Assembly (NCBI GenBank): GCA_046295215.1 | Contig: JBKBNP010000003.1 | Coordinates: forward strand, 1 to 64,000 | DNA: 64,000 bases | Direction: 5' to 3' | From: Szabonella sp046295215 | GTDB taxonomy: Bacteria > Pseudomonadota > Alphaproteobacteria > Rhodobacterales > Rhodobacteraceae | In this document: piece by piece, positions 7,185-15,296 of the stretch | Layout of the letters: each line of letters begins with the position of its first letter | How positions within the stretch are numbered: the stretch's first letter is position 1 | Made by a program: the position numbers and the translations under genes | Notes under the pieces: generated by a model | What the model was told of the DNA's origin: nothing | The model's database searches: none | The model's input: only the letters and a program-made list of their open reading frames with translations

Positions 7185-9023
7185 ATGGGACAGGATTTTT
7201 TCGCGATGGGGCATAGTGGGCGGCGCGGTCTGGCGGCCCTGTTTTTCTGGGCCTGCATGGCGATTCCTGGAGGGGCGGACCCGGCCCATGGCATAGCTAT
7301 GTATGGCGAGCCCGCCCTGCCACCGGATTTTGTGGCCCTGCCCTATGTGAACCCGGATGCACCAAAGGGCGGGCGCATCGTCATGGGCGAAACCGGCGGG
7401 TTTGATTCGCTCAATCCCTTCACCATCAAGGGCCGCGCGCCCTGGGCGCAGACATCGCTGACAGTGGAGACCCTTCTGGGCCGCACGGCGGATGAACCCT
7501 TCACATTGTATGGGCTTCTGGCCGAATCGGTCGTCACGGATGCGGCTCGAACTTATGTCGAGTTCACTCTGAACGAGGCGGCCCGATTCTCGGATGGCAG
7601 CCCGGTTACGGTGGAGGATGTGCTGTGGACCTTCGAGGCCTTGGGCACCCACGGCAGCCCCCCCAACCCGCGCTATTCCGGCACCTGGGCCAAGATCGCG
7701 TGGGCCGAGGCCGTGGGGCCGCGCACGGTGCGCTTCACCTTCAACGCGCCGGACCGGGAGTTGCCGCTCATCATGGGGCTGCGTCCGGTGCTGAGAAAGG
7801 CTGACTGGGAGGGGCGCGACATTTCCGAAACCTCGATGCGCGCACCTGTCGGGTCCGGGCCCTATGTCGTGGGCAGCTATGAGGCGGGGCGGTATATCCG
7901 GTTCGTGAAGAACCCGGACTGGTGGGGCCGCGATCTGCCCTTCAACCGGGGGCGGCACAATCTGGACGAGGTGCGCTACGACTATTTCGGCGATGCGGGC
8001 GTGGTGTTCGAGGCGTTCAAGGGCGGCACGATCACCACCTTCCGCGAGGCCAATGCCGCCAGATGGGCGGAGCAGTATGATTTTCCCGCCATCCGGTCCG
8101 GCGAGATCGTCAGATCCGAGATCCCGCACCGTCGTCCTTCGGGGATCGAGGGGCTGGTGATGAACACGCGCCGCGCGCCCTTTGATGACTGGCGGGTGCG
8201 CGAGGCGCTGATCCTTGCCTTCAACTTCGAACTGATCAACACCACGCTGACGGGCGGCATGCAGCCGCGCATCCGGTCCTATTTCTCCAACTCCGACCTC
8301 GGCATGGCGGTGGGGGAGGCGGCGACCGGGCTTGAGGCAGAGTTGTTGGCCCCCTTTGCTGCCGACCTGCCACCCGGCACCATCGAGGGCTATGCGCTGC
8401 CTATCTCCGACGGGTCGGAACCCAACCGCCGCAACATGCGCGCGGCAACCGCCCTGCTGGCGGAGGCGGGGTGGGAGCCGGGGGCGGACGGGCGGATGCG
8501 CAATGTGGCGGGCGATGCCTTTGCCTTCGAGATCCTGCTGACCAATGGCGCGTCGGAAACCATCTCCATCGCGTCCATCTATCGCGAGGCGCTGGACCGG
8601 CTGGGAATTGCCGCGCGGTTGACTACGGTGGACAGCGCCCAGATGAAGGAGCGCACCGACCATTATGATTTCGACATGACCCATATCACCCGGCAGATGT
8701 CGCTGTCGCCGGGCAATGAACAGATGCTCTATTGGGGTGCGCGGGGGGTAACGGAGCCGGGCAGCCGCAACCTGATGGGCATGGATGTGCCCGCCGCCGA
8801 GGCGATGATTGCCGCGATGCTGGCCGCCGAACGGCAGGTGGATTTCACCGCAGCCACCCGCGCGCTGGACCGGGTGCTGACGGCAGGGCGCTATGTGATT
8901 CCGTTCTCCCATGCAACAGTCGGACGGCTTGCGCATGTGAAGGCGTTGAAATTTCCCGAGACGATTCCAGTTTATGGGGACTGGCCGGGTTTTCAGCCCG
9001 ATGTCTGGTGGTATGAAGACTGA
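7185..9023 (+). CDS. ABC transporter periplasmic peptide-binding protein, YejA-like
   Basis: A 612-residue family 5 extracellular solute-binding protein with an N-terminal signal segment (RRGLAALFFWACMAIPGGA). The mature part begins with HGIAMYGEPALPP and YVNPDAPKGG, typical of the YejA branch that binds oligopeptides and, in E. coli, microcin C. The C-terminal PDVWWYED is also usual for this branch. No permease or ATPase genes are adjacent, so it is an orphan binding protein or feeds a transporter encoded elsewhere. An internal ATG at 7206 could be the real start, giving a more standard signal peptide. An entericidin-like gene follows. Confidence 0.85.
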   Translation: MGQDFFAMGHSGRRGLAALFFWACMAIPGGADPAHGIAMYGEPALPPDFVALPYVNPDAPKGGRIVMGETGGFDSLNPFTIKGRAPWAQTSLTVETLLGRTADEPFTLYGLLAESVVTDAARTYVEFTLNEAARFSDGSPVTVEDVLWTFEALGTHGSPPNPRYSGTWAKIAWAEAVGPRTVRFTFNAPDRELPLIMGLRPVLRKADWEGRDISETSMRAPVGSGPYVVGSYEAGRYIRFVKNPDWWGRDLPFNRGRHNLDEVRYDYFGDAGVVFEAFKGGTITTFREANAARWAEQYDFPAIRSGEIVRSEIPHRRPSGIEGLVMNTRRAPFDDWRVREALILAFNFELINTTLTGGMQPRIRSYFSNSDLGMAVGEAATGLEAELLAPFAADLPPGTIEGYALPISDGSEPNRRNMRAATALLAEAGWEPGADGRMRNVAGDAFAFEILLTNGASETISIASIYREALDRLGIAARLTTVDSAQMKERTDHYDFDMTHITRQMSLSPGNEQMLYWGARGVTEPGSRNLMGMDVPAAEAMIAAMLAAERQVDFTAATRALDRVLTAGRYVIPFSHATVGRLAHVKALKFPETIPVYGDWPGFQPDVWWYED

Positions 9024-9074
9024 AACCGACAGGCCCGGGCAACGGGCCGGAACCGAGGCAGAAAGGAACTGGCA

Positions 9075-9197
9075 ATGACAAGGAAGATCTTTCCGCTGGT
9101 GCTGCTGGCGATGATGGCGCTGGCAGGCTGCAACACGATCGAGGGCATCGGACGCGACATTTCGGGCGGCGCGCAGCGGGTCGGCGGGCGGCTTTAG
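9075..9197 (+). CDS. Entericidin EcnA/B-like small lipoprotein
   Basis: A 40-residue product: basic MTRKIF, hydrophobic LVLLAMMALAG, lipobox LAGC with Cys19 as the lipidation site, then CNTIEGIGRDISGGAQ, the pattern of the entericidin family. GAAAGGA precedes the ATG. Entericidins are tiny membrane lipoproteins; in enterics they form a toxin/antidote pair, but in alphaproteobacteria single copies are common and their role is unclear. It lies 51 nt after the peptide-binding protein gene and may be co-transcribed. Confidence 0.8.
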   Translation: MTRKIFPLVLLAMMALAGCNTIEGIGRDISGGAQRVGGRL

Positions 9198-9257
9198 GCC
9201 GGCAGCAAGGGGCCTCGGGCCATGGCCCTGCCCCGATCCGGGTTCAAATAGAAACGT

Positions 9258-9287
9258 CCTCCGGAACCGCAGCGCCGCGGTTGGAGG
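9258..9287 (+). terminator. Hairpin after the entericidin-like gene
   Basis: CCTCC-GG-AACCGC (9258-9270) pairs with GCGGTTGGAGG (9277-9287) apart from a 2-nt bulge, loop AGCGCC. The downstream sequence GCGGTTTGC has only a weak T tract, so termination would be inefficient or Rho-assisted. Confidence 0.4.
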
Positions 9288-9306
9288 GCGGTTTGCATTC
9301 ATGGAT

Positions 9307-9326
9307 CGGAATAGAACAATATTCCG
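9307..9326. promoter_or_regulatory. Palindromic operator candidate upstream of the sulfur genes
   Basis: CGGAATA (9307-9313), 6 nt, TATTCCG (9320-9326): a perfect 7-bp inverted repeat, also readable as GAAT-N8-ATTC. It lies about 130 bp before the rhodanese start. It has the size and symmetry of a winged-helix dimer site, such as ArsR-family sulfide or persulfide sensors, but the regulator is not in the window. Confidence 0.4.
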
Positions 9327-9458
9327 GTTGCGGGCGGGAATGGTGGAAAACCTACTGCCGCCCGCCGGGGAAAACCGGCGCGCCGTGGAACAGACATCTT
9401 GAATCCCGGACGGATGCGCGCACATAAGCGGCAGCACCGAACAGAAGGGGTGAAGCCT

Positions 9459-10406
9459 ATGAAATCCTATCTTGCCATTGCAGCCACGGCGCTTTCGCTC
9501 GCATCCCCGGCTTTCGCGCAGGGGGTCGGGCCGCTGGTGACGCCGCAGGAACTGAACGCGCAGATCGAAACGGTCGAGCCGCTGATCCTCGACATCCGCA
9601 CGGACACCACGCCGGACAACAAGCTGATCTATGAGGTGGGGCATATCCCGACCGCGATTCCGGCCCCCTACGGCATTTTCCGCGGACCGGCGAACAATCC
9701 GGGCGGGCTGCCCGACATCGAGGTGTTGGGCGAGACCCTGCGCAATATCGGGGTGGAAAAGGATCATCCGGTCGTCATCGTGCATCAGGGCAAGGACGAG
9801 ACGGATTTCGGGGCCGCCGCGCGGGTCTACTGGACGCTGAAATCGCTGGGCGTCGGCGAGCTTGCCATCCTGAACGGCGGCATGCGCGCCTGGGAGGCCG
9901 CGTCGCTTCCGGTGACGGTGGATACCCATTCCGCGCTGCGCTCAGATGCCGAGTTCACCTTTGCCGACACCTGGCTGGCCACGACCGATGATGTGCGCGC
10001 CGTGGTGGAGGGCAAGACAAAGGCCAAACTGGTCGATGCACGGCCCGAAAGCTTCTGGAAGGGTGAAAACGCCCATGCCGCCGCCGCCAAGCCCGGCACC
10101 CTGCCGCAATCGCAATATTTCACCCATTCGCGCTGGTTCTCCGCTGATCCCACGCTGATTGACGCGGCCAGCGCCAAGGCACTGGCAGAGTCGAACGGCT
10201 ATGCTTCGGGCGACAATCTCGTGTCCTTCTGCAACACCGGGCATTGGGCGGCGACCAACTGGTTCGCCCTGTCGGAACTGGCCGGGATCGAGGGCGTGAA
10301 GCTTTATCCCGACAGCATGGTGGCCTGGTCGAATGCGGGCCTGCCGATGGAGAATGTCCCCGGCCCGATGACGCGGCTGTGGTATTCGATCAAGGGCATC
10401 TTCTGA
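9459..10406 (+). CDS. Periplasmic double-rhodanese sulfurtransferase
   Basis: A 315-residue protein with a clean Sec signal peptide (MKSYLAIAATALSLASPAFA, cut after AFA) and two rhodanese modules. The first keeps the fold markers LILDIRTD and GHIPTAIPAPYG but has VIVHQGKDETD where the active-site cysteine loop should be, so it is probably inactive. The second has VSFCNTGHWA, with the catalytic Cys that carries the persulfide. Such proteins move sulfane sulfur from thiosulfate or persulfides in the periplasm. The next gene is a YeeE-type sulfur transporter, supporting this role. Start at 9459 chosen for signal peptide and AGAAGGGG site. Confidence 0.88.
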   Translation: MKSYLAIAATALSLASPAFAQGVGPLVTPQELNAQIETVEPLILDIRTDTTPDNKLIYEVGHIPTAIPAPYGIFRGPANNPGGLPDIEVLGETLRNIGVEKDHPVVIVHQGKDETDFGAAARVYWTLKSLGVGELAILNGGMRAWEAASLPVTVDTHSALRSDAEFTFADTWLATTDDVRAVVEGKTKAKLVDARPESFWKGENAHAAAAKPGTLPQSQYFTHSRWFSADPTLIDAASAKALAESNGYASGDNLVSFCNTGHWAATNWFALSELAGIEGVKLYPDSMVAWSNAGLPMENVPGPMTRLWYSIKGIF

Positions 10407-10428
10407 TCCCTTTTCCGTTTTGACCCTG

Positions 10429-10461
10429 CGCCGCCCCCATGTCAGATGGGGCGGCGTTTTT
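10429..10461 (+). terminator. Intrinsic terminator between rhodanese and YeeE-type genes
   Basis: CGCCGCCCC (10429-10437) pairs with GGGGCGGCG (10448-10456), followed by TTTTT (10457-10461). It stands only 19 nt before the transporter start codon, so it either partially terminates or acts as an attenuator controlling the transporter. Confidence 0.75.
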
Positions 10462-10479
10462 CCCTGGGACACCCTCGCC

Positions 10480-11607
10480 ATGACCGACCAGACCTTGCCC
10501 GCACCGGGCCGCATGGGCCGTCTCGCAGGCCGATCCACCCTGATCCTCGGCGTGCTGGCGGCGGCCTTTGCCGTGGCCGCGATGGCCGGGCCGCGCTATG
10601 GGCTTTTGCTGCTGATCGGGCTCGGCTTCGGCATGGCGCTGGAAGGCTTCCGCTTCGGCTTTGCCGGACCGTGGCGCGCGATGATCCTGCGGCGGGAGCC
10701 GCAAGGCTTGCTCGCGCAACTGCTTGCCATCGGGCTGGTGGCGCTGGTGGCCTTTCCCTTGTTGCAATCGAATGCGGGCGAGTTGACGGGGGCCCATGCG
10801 CCGGTCGGTTTTGCGATGATCGGCGGGGCGTTCGTGTTCGGCGCGGCGATGCAGGTGGTTCTGGGCTGCGGGTCGGGCACGCTGGTCAATGCGGGGTCGG
10901 GCAATGCCGTGGGCGCGCTGGCGCTGGTGTTCTTCGCACTGGGCAGTTTCGCAGGCAGCCTGCATCTCGGCTGGTGGACAGGTCTTGGTTCCGCCCCGGT
11001 CATGGCGCTGTCGGGGCTGGAGGGGCTTGGGATCACCCTTGCAGCACTGGCCGTGGTGGCGGTGGTCGTGATCCGGCTGGGTGTGCCCGGTGGCGCGCGC
11101 CTGCCCCGGCGGCTGGTCTGGGCGGCGCTGGCGATTGCGGCACTGGCGGTCCTGAACCTGATCGTGGCGGGCCAGCCCTGGGGCGTGGTCTACGGGCTTG
11201 GCCTCTGGGCGGCAAAGGGCGCGCAGGTGGTCGGGATGGATGTGGCTGCCAATGCCTTCTGGGCGGCCCCCGGCAATGCCGAACGGCTGGCCTCCTCGAT
11301 CCTGACCGATGTGACCTCGCTGACCAATCTCGGGATCCTCGGCGGGGCCTTTCTGGTGGCGGCCTGGCGGCAGGGGCTGTCGGCCCCGGTCGCAAAACTG
11401 CCCCTGCGGGCCTGGGGCGCGGTCGTGGTGGCGGGGTTGTTGCTGGGATATTCCTCGCGGCTGGCCTTCGGGTGCAACGTGGGCGCGTTCTTTTCCGGCG
11501 TTTCCACCGGCAGCCTGCATGGCTGGGTCTGGTTCGTCGCCGCCTTTGCCGGCAGCTACTATGGCATAAAACTGCGCCCCCTGCTGGGACTGGAGCCGCG
11601 CCCATGA
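10480..11607 (+). CDS. YeeE/YedE family thiosulfate/sulfur transporter
   Basis: A 375-residue polytopic membrane protein (about nine or more hydrophobic segments) of the YeeE/YedE (TsuA) family, which imports thiosulfate or related sulfur compounds through conserved cysteines. Both typical glycine-cysteine loops are visible: GCGSGTLVNAG (Cys130) and FGCNVGAFFSG (Cys332). These are the only two cysteines; the first-repeat site, often Cys in other members, here reads GFRFGFAG. Coupled by an ATGA overlap to a 55-codon gene and preceded by a rhodanese gene, so a sulfur-uptake role is likely. Confidence 0.87.
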   Translation: MTDQTLPAPGRMGRLAGRSTLILGVLAAAFAVAAMAGPRYGLLLLIGLGFGMALEGFRFGFAGPWRAMILRREPQGLLAQLLAIGLVALVAFPLLQSNAGELTGAHAPVGFAMIGGAFVFGAAMQVVLGCGSGTLVNAGSGNAVGALALVFFALGSFAGSLHLGWWTGLGSAPVMALSGLEGLGITLAALAVVAVVVIRLGVPGGARLPRRLVWAALAIAALAVLNLIVAGQPWGVVYGLGLWAAKGAQVVGMDVAANAFWAAPGNAERLASSILTDVTSLTNLGILGGAFLVAAWRQGLSAPVAKLPLRAWGAVVVAGLLLGYSSRLAFGCNVGAFFSGVSTGSLHGWVWFVAAFAGSYYGIKLRPLLGLEPRP

Positions 11608-11771
11608 CCCGCGCCATGATCTCTGCCGCCGTGATCCTCGGCGCTGTCGCCATTGTCGCGGCCGATCTGGGGGCGAGCGAGCCGCTCAACCCCTTCCGCG
11701 CGCCGCCCCTGCTGGCGCTGGGGTCCGGGCAGGCGGCCTCGGGGGCGCATTGCGCGGCGCCTGCGCGTTAG
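11604..11771 (+). CDS. 55-residue exported protein coupled to the sulfur transporter
   Basis: Starts in an ATGA overlap with the YeeE-type gene. The product has a hydrophobic N-terminal segment (AMISAAVILGAVAIVAADLGA) that can be a signal peptide or anchor, then a short Pro/Ala-rich tail with one cysteine (GAHCAAPAR). I do not recognise a family. Position and tight coupling argue that it is translated and works with the transporter, perhaps as a small accessory subunit or sulfur relay; that is inference. Confidence 0.55.
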   Translation: MTRAMISAAVILGAVAIVAADLGASEPLNPFRAPPLLALGSGQAASGAHCAAPAR

Positions 11772-11826
11772 CGCCGATCTTGCGCCCGATCTTGCCACGA
11801 CCCTGCGGCGCTTGTAGCAAGCCGGA

Positions 11827-13359
11827 ATGACCTCCATCGTCACCGCCCCGTCTTTTGCGATCCCGTCCTCGGGGTTCAACGTGGCCGCATATGTGCTGGC
11901 GGCGGGGGCAGTGGTGCCGGACCACGTCGCCTTGCAGCTTCTGTCCCTCGCCGGGGACGAAAGCTGGAGCTATGCGCGGCTCATCGCCACAGTCCGGGGG
12001 GTTGCGACGGGGCTTCTGGCCGAGGGTCTGGTGCCCGGCGACCGCGTGATGCTGCGCCTCGGCAACAGCCCGGAATTCCCGATCACCTTTCTGGCGGCGA
12101 TCACGGCGGGGCTGGTTCCGGTGCCCACCTCGGCGCAACTGACCGCAGCGGAGGTGGAAAAGCTCTGCGCAATCGTCACCCCGCGCCTGATCGTGCAGGG
12201 GGCGGGCGTGGCGATCCCCGAGCCACCGCCCTGCCCCGTTCTGCCTACCACAGCTCTGGCGGATATGGCCCGGTTGCCCCCGGCCGGGTTCGCCCTCGGG
12301 GATGCGGACCGGCTGGCCTATATCGTCTTTACGTCGGGCACCTCGGGGCGTCCGCAAGCGGTGGCCCATGCGCATCGCGCCATCCTTGCACGGGGGATGA
12401 TGACCGAGGGCTGGTATGGGCTGACAGCGGCGGATCGGGTGATGCATGCGGGCGCCTTCAACTGGACCTACACGCTGGGGACCGGTTTGATGGACCCCTG
12501 GACCGCCGGGGCAACCGCGCTGATCCCGGCGCCGGGCGTGGCGGCGGCCGATCTGCCGATCCTTATGCAACGCCATGACGCCACCATCTTTGCGGCAGCG
12601 CCGGGCGTTTACCGGCAGATCCTGCGCAGCACGCTGCCCGCCCTGCCCCGGCTGCGGCACGGCCTCTCGGCGGGCGAATCGCTGCCGCCCGCGCTGCGGG
12701 CCGAATGGCGCGCGCGGACCGGCACCGACATTCACGAGGCGCTTGGCATGTCGGAAGTGTCCACCTTCATTTCCGGCAATCCCGCGCATCCCGCGCCGGA
12801 AGGCTTTGCGGGCTATCCGCAGCCGGGGCGCAGCATCGCCGTTCTGGGCGAGGATGGCGCGCCCGTCCCGCGCGGCACCCCCGGGATCTTGGCCGTTGGG
12901 CGCGGTGATCCGGGGCTGTTCATCGGCTATTTCAACGACGCGCAAGCCACGGAGGCGCGGTTCTCCGGCGACTGGTTCGTGACCGGGGACACCGTGCAGA
13001 TGGAAGCGGACGGGGCGATCCGCTATCTGGGCCGGGGCGACGACATGATGAATGCGGGGGGCTTCCGCGTCTCGCCGCTGGAGGTGGAGGCGGCGATGGC
13101 GGGCTTTCCCGGCCTTGTGACCTGCGCGGCGGTGGATCATGAAATCCGCCCCGGCACCTTTGTCATCGCCCTTGCCTATGCGAGCGCCGCGCCGCTGGAC
13201 GGACCCGCCCTTGCCGCCCATGCCAAAACCCGGCTCGCGCGCTACAAGCAACCCCGGATCTGGCATCACCTGCCGGATTTCCCGCAAGGCGCGAATGGCA
13301 AGATCAACCGCCGCCTGATCCGTCAAATCCTCGCGAATTGCAGCCCGAAACTGGACTGA
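11827..13359 (+). CDS. AMP-dependent acyl-CoA synthetase/ligase (ANL family)
   Basis: A 510-residue ANL-superfamily enzyme that activates a carboxylic acid as acyl-AMP and transfers it to CoA. Landmarks in order: P-loop FTSGTSGRPQAV (about residues 165-176), GMSEVSTFI as motif A5, the GDTVQME aspartate, hinge GRGDDMMNAGGFRVSPLEVE region, and the catalytic lysine in GANGKINRR near the C-terminus. The overall pattern resembles benzoate/acetate-type ligases of catabolic loci, but the substrate cannot be read from sequence. No pathway neighbours; it precedes a FrnE-type gene. Confidence 0.85.
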   Translation: MTSIVTAPSFAIPSSGFNVAAYVLAAGAVVPDHVALQLLSLAGDESWSYARLIATVRGVATGLLAEGLVPGDRVMLRLGNSPEFPITFLAAITAGLVPVPTSAQLTAAEVEKLCAIVTPRLIVQGAGVAIPEPPPCPVLPTTALADMARLPPAGFALGDADRLAYIVFTSGTSGRPQAVAHAHRAILARGMMTEGWYGLTAADRVMHAGAFNWTYTLGTGLMDPWTAGATALIPAPGVAAADLPILMQRHDATIFAAAPGVYRQILRSTLPALPRLRHGLSAGESLPPALRAEWRARTGTDIHEALGMSEVSTFISGNPAHPAPEGFAGYPQPGRSIAVLGEDGAPVPRGTPGILAVGRGDPGLFIGYFNDAQATEARFSGDWFVTGDTVQMEADGAIRYLGRGDDMMNAGGFRVSPLEVEAAMAGFPGLVTCAAVDHEIRPGTFVIALAYASAAPLDGPALAAHAKTRLARYKQPRIWHHLPDFPQGANGKINRRLIRQILANCSPKLD

Positions 13360-13426
13360 TCGGTTCAGACCCACTGGCGCGGATCGCGCGACAGGCGTAG
13401 GGAAGCGCGCGAAAGGGGCGCCCGCC

Positions 13427-14071
13427 ATGATCCGACTCGACATTTTCTCCGACCCGATCTGCCCCTGGTGCCTGATCGGCAAGACGCTTCTGGACCGCGC
13501 GCTGGAAAGCCGCCCCGACCATCCGTTTGCGGTGGCATGGCATCCGTTCCAGCTCAACCCCGACATGCCACGCGAGGGCGCGGACCGCCGCGCCTATCTG
13601 GAGGCGAAATTCGGCGGCAAGGCGAAAGCCGTGGAGGTCTATGCCCGCGTGGCGGAGGCCGCCCGCAATGCCGGGCTGGAGATCAATTTCGAAGGGATGG
13701 AGCGCACGCCCAACACGCTGGACGCGCATCGCCTGATCCATTGGGCGGGGCTGGAGGGGCGGCAGAACGCGGTGGTGGATGCCCTTTTCCGCGCCTATTT
13801 CCGCGACGGGCGCGACATCGGCGACGCGGCAACACTGGCCGAGATCGCGGGAGCCGCTGGCATGGATGTCGCTGTGACCGCGCGCCTGCTGGCAAGCGAT
13901 GCCGACCGCGACGACCTGATCGCGCGCGACCGCGACGCGCGGCAAAAGGGGGTTGCGGCGGTTCCGACCTTCCTTGTGGCACAGCAATATGTGCTGTCGG
14001 GGGCGCAGCCGGTGGCGCTCTGGCAACAGGCTATTGACGACATCACCGCGCAGATCGGACCCGGGCAATGA
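13427..14071 (+). CDS. DsbA-family (FrnE-type) thiol oxidoreductase
   Basis: A 214-residue cytoplasmic protein with a thioredoxin-like fold of the DsbA/FrnE group. The N-terminus IRLDIFSDPICPWCLIGK contains the CPWC redox motif, and DPICPWC is the FrnE signature; the cis-Pro loop is probably GVAAVPTF near residue 180. No signal peptide, so it acts in the cytosol, probably as a disulfide isomerase or glutathione-linked enzyme. Its stop overlaps the start of the drug exporter gene by ATGA, so the two are translationally coupled. Confidence 0.87.
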   Translation: MIRLDIFSDPICPWCLIGKTLLDRALESRPDHPFAVAWHPFQLNPDMPREGADRRAYLEAKFGGKAKAVEVYARVAEAARNAGLEINFEGMERTPNTLDAHRLIHWAGLEGRQNAVVDALFRAYFRDGRDIGDAATLAEIAGAAGMDVAVTARLLASDADRDDLIARDRDARQKGVAAVPTFLVAQQYVLSGAQPVALWQQAIDDITAQIGPGQ

Positions 14072-15291
14072 CATCCCCGACCACACGCCTGTCGCAGGTC
14101 GAGTTCATCGCCCTGATTGCCATGCTCTTCGCCACCATCGCCTTTTCCATTGACGCGATGCTGCCCGCCCTGCCGGAAATCGGCGCGACCCTGTCCCCCG
14201 ACGCGCCCAACCGCGCGCAGCTTGTCGTGGGGCTGTTCTTTCTGGGCATGGGGATCGGCACGCTGTTTTCGGGTCCGCTGTCGGACAGGTTCGGGCGCAA
14301 GGCGGTCATTCTGGCCAGCGGTGCTGTCTATTGCGTCGCGGCGCTTGTCTGCTGGCTGGCAACGTCACTGGAGGTGCTGCTGATCGCGCGGCTGGTGCAG
14401 GGTGTGGGGGCGGCAGGCCCGCGCACCGTGTCGATGGCGATTGTGCGCGACCTGTTCAAAGGCCGGGAGATGGCGCGGATCATGTCCTTTGCAATGATGG
14501 TCTTCATGCTGGCCCCCGCCGTCGCACCTCTGGTGGGTCAGGGGATCATCGCCCTGGCGGGCTGGCACGCGATCTTTCTGGCCTTCATCCTGTTCTCGGC
14601 TGTCTCGATGCTCTGGCTGGGCCTGCGCCTGCCCGAAACCCTGCCCGTTGACGCCCGCAAGCCCCTGGCTGTTGCCTCCCTGATGGCGGCGGGGCGGGAA
14701 ATGTTTTCCTACCGCGTCGTCAAGGTTTCGATCCTGATCCAGGCACTGACGACCGGGGTGCTGCTGGCCACGATTTCCTCGATCCAGGGGGTTTACGAAC
14801 AACGGTTCGACATGGCTGCCAGCTTTGCACTGTGGTTTGCCGCAGGCGCCCTGATCGCGGCGGGCGGATCGTTCCTGAACTCGCGCATCGTGATGGTGAT
14901 GGGTATGCGCAAGGTCGCGGCCTCTGCCTTTCTCGGCGCGCTGCTGGTGACGGGGCTGCATCTGGTGTTGATTCTTGCAGGCCCGTCAAGCGAGACGCTG
15001 AACTTTGCCGCCTTCTTTGTCTGGACCGTCACGATGTTCGGGATGATGAGCCTGACCATGGGCAATCTCAACGCTTTGGCGATGGAACCGGTGGGGCATA
15101 TCGCGGGCTTTGCCGCCTCGCTGATGGCGGCCATCTCGACGGTGCTGGGAGTGGTGATTGCGGTTCCCATCGGGCTGGCCTTCGACGGCACGGCGCTGCC
15201 GCTGGTGCTGGGCTCGGCTGTCCTGCTGATGCTTGCGCTGGCGGCGATGCAACTGATCCGGCGGCAGGAGGGTCAGGCCACGGGAACCTGA
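14068..15291 (+). CDS. Bcr/CflA-family multidrug efflux MFS transporter
   Basis: A 407-residue major facilitator with twelve predicted membrane helices. MFS motif A is GPLSDRFGRKAVIL between helices 2 and 3; helix 1 has FSIDAMLPALPEIG, the helix 1 (motif D1-like) pattern of DHA1 drug:H+ antiporters of the Bcr/CflA branch; helix 5 has MLAPAVAPLVGQ (motif C-like). Likely exports small drugs or metabolites by proton exchange in the inner membrane. Coupled to the FrnE-type gene. It ends 5 nt before the convergent mfd stop. Confidence 0.85.
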   Translation: MTSPTTRLSQVEFIALIAMLFATIAFSIDAMLPALPEIGATLSPDAPNRAQLVVGLFFLGMGIGTLFSGPLSDRFGRKAVILASGAVYCVAALVCWLATSLEVLLIARLVQGVGAAGPRTVSMAIVRDLFKGREMARIMSFAMMVFMLAPAVAPLVGQGIIALAGWHAIFLAFILFSAVSMLWLGLRLPETLPVDARKPLAVASLMAAGREMFSYRVVKVSILIQALTTGVLLATISSIQGVYEQRFDMAASFALWFAAGALIAAGGSFLNSRIVMVMGMRKVAASAFLGALLVTGLHLVLILAGPSSETLNFAAFFVWTVTMFGMMSLTMGNLNALAMEPVGHIAGFAASLMAAISTVLGVVIAVPIGLAFDGTALPLVLGSAVLLMLALAAMQLIRRQEGQATGT

Positions 15292-15296
15292 CCGCG

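Noticed and set aside
9075..9197. Entericidin toxin/antidote pair
   Set aside because: Only one entericidin-like gene is present; no second lipoprotein follows, so a toxin-antitoxin system is not supported.
7080..9929. A 949-codon open frame on the minus strand
   Set aside because: Antisense to the YejA-like gene and part of the rhodanese gene; low-complexity His/Arg/Gly-rich translation with no domain.
11686..13566. A 626-codon minus-strand frame
   Set aside because: Antisense to the acyl-CoA synthetase, which has complete ANL motifs.
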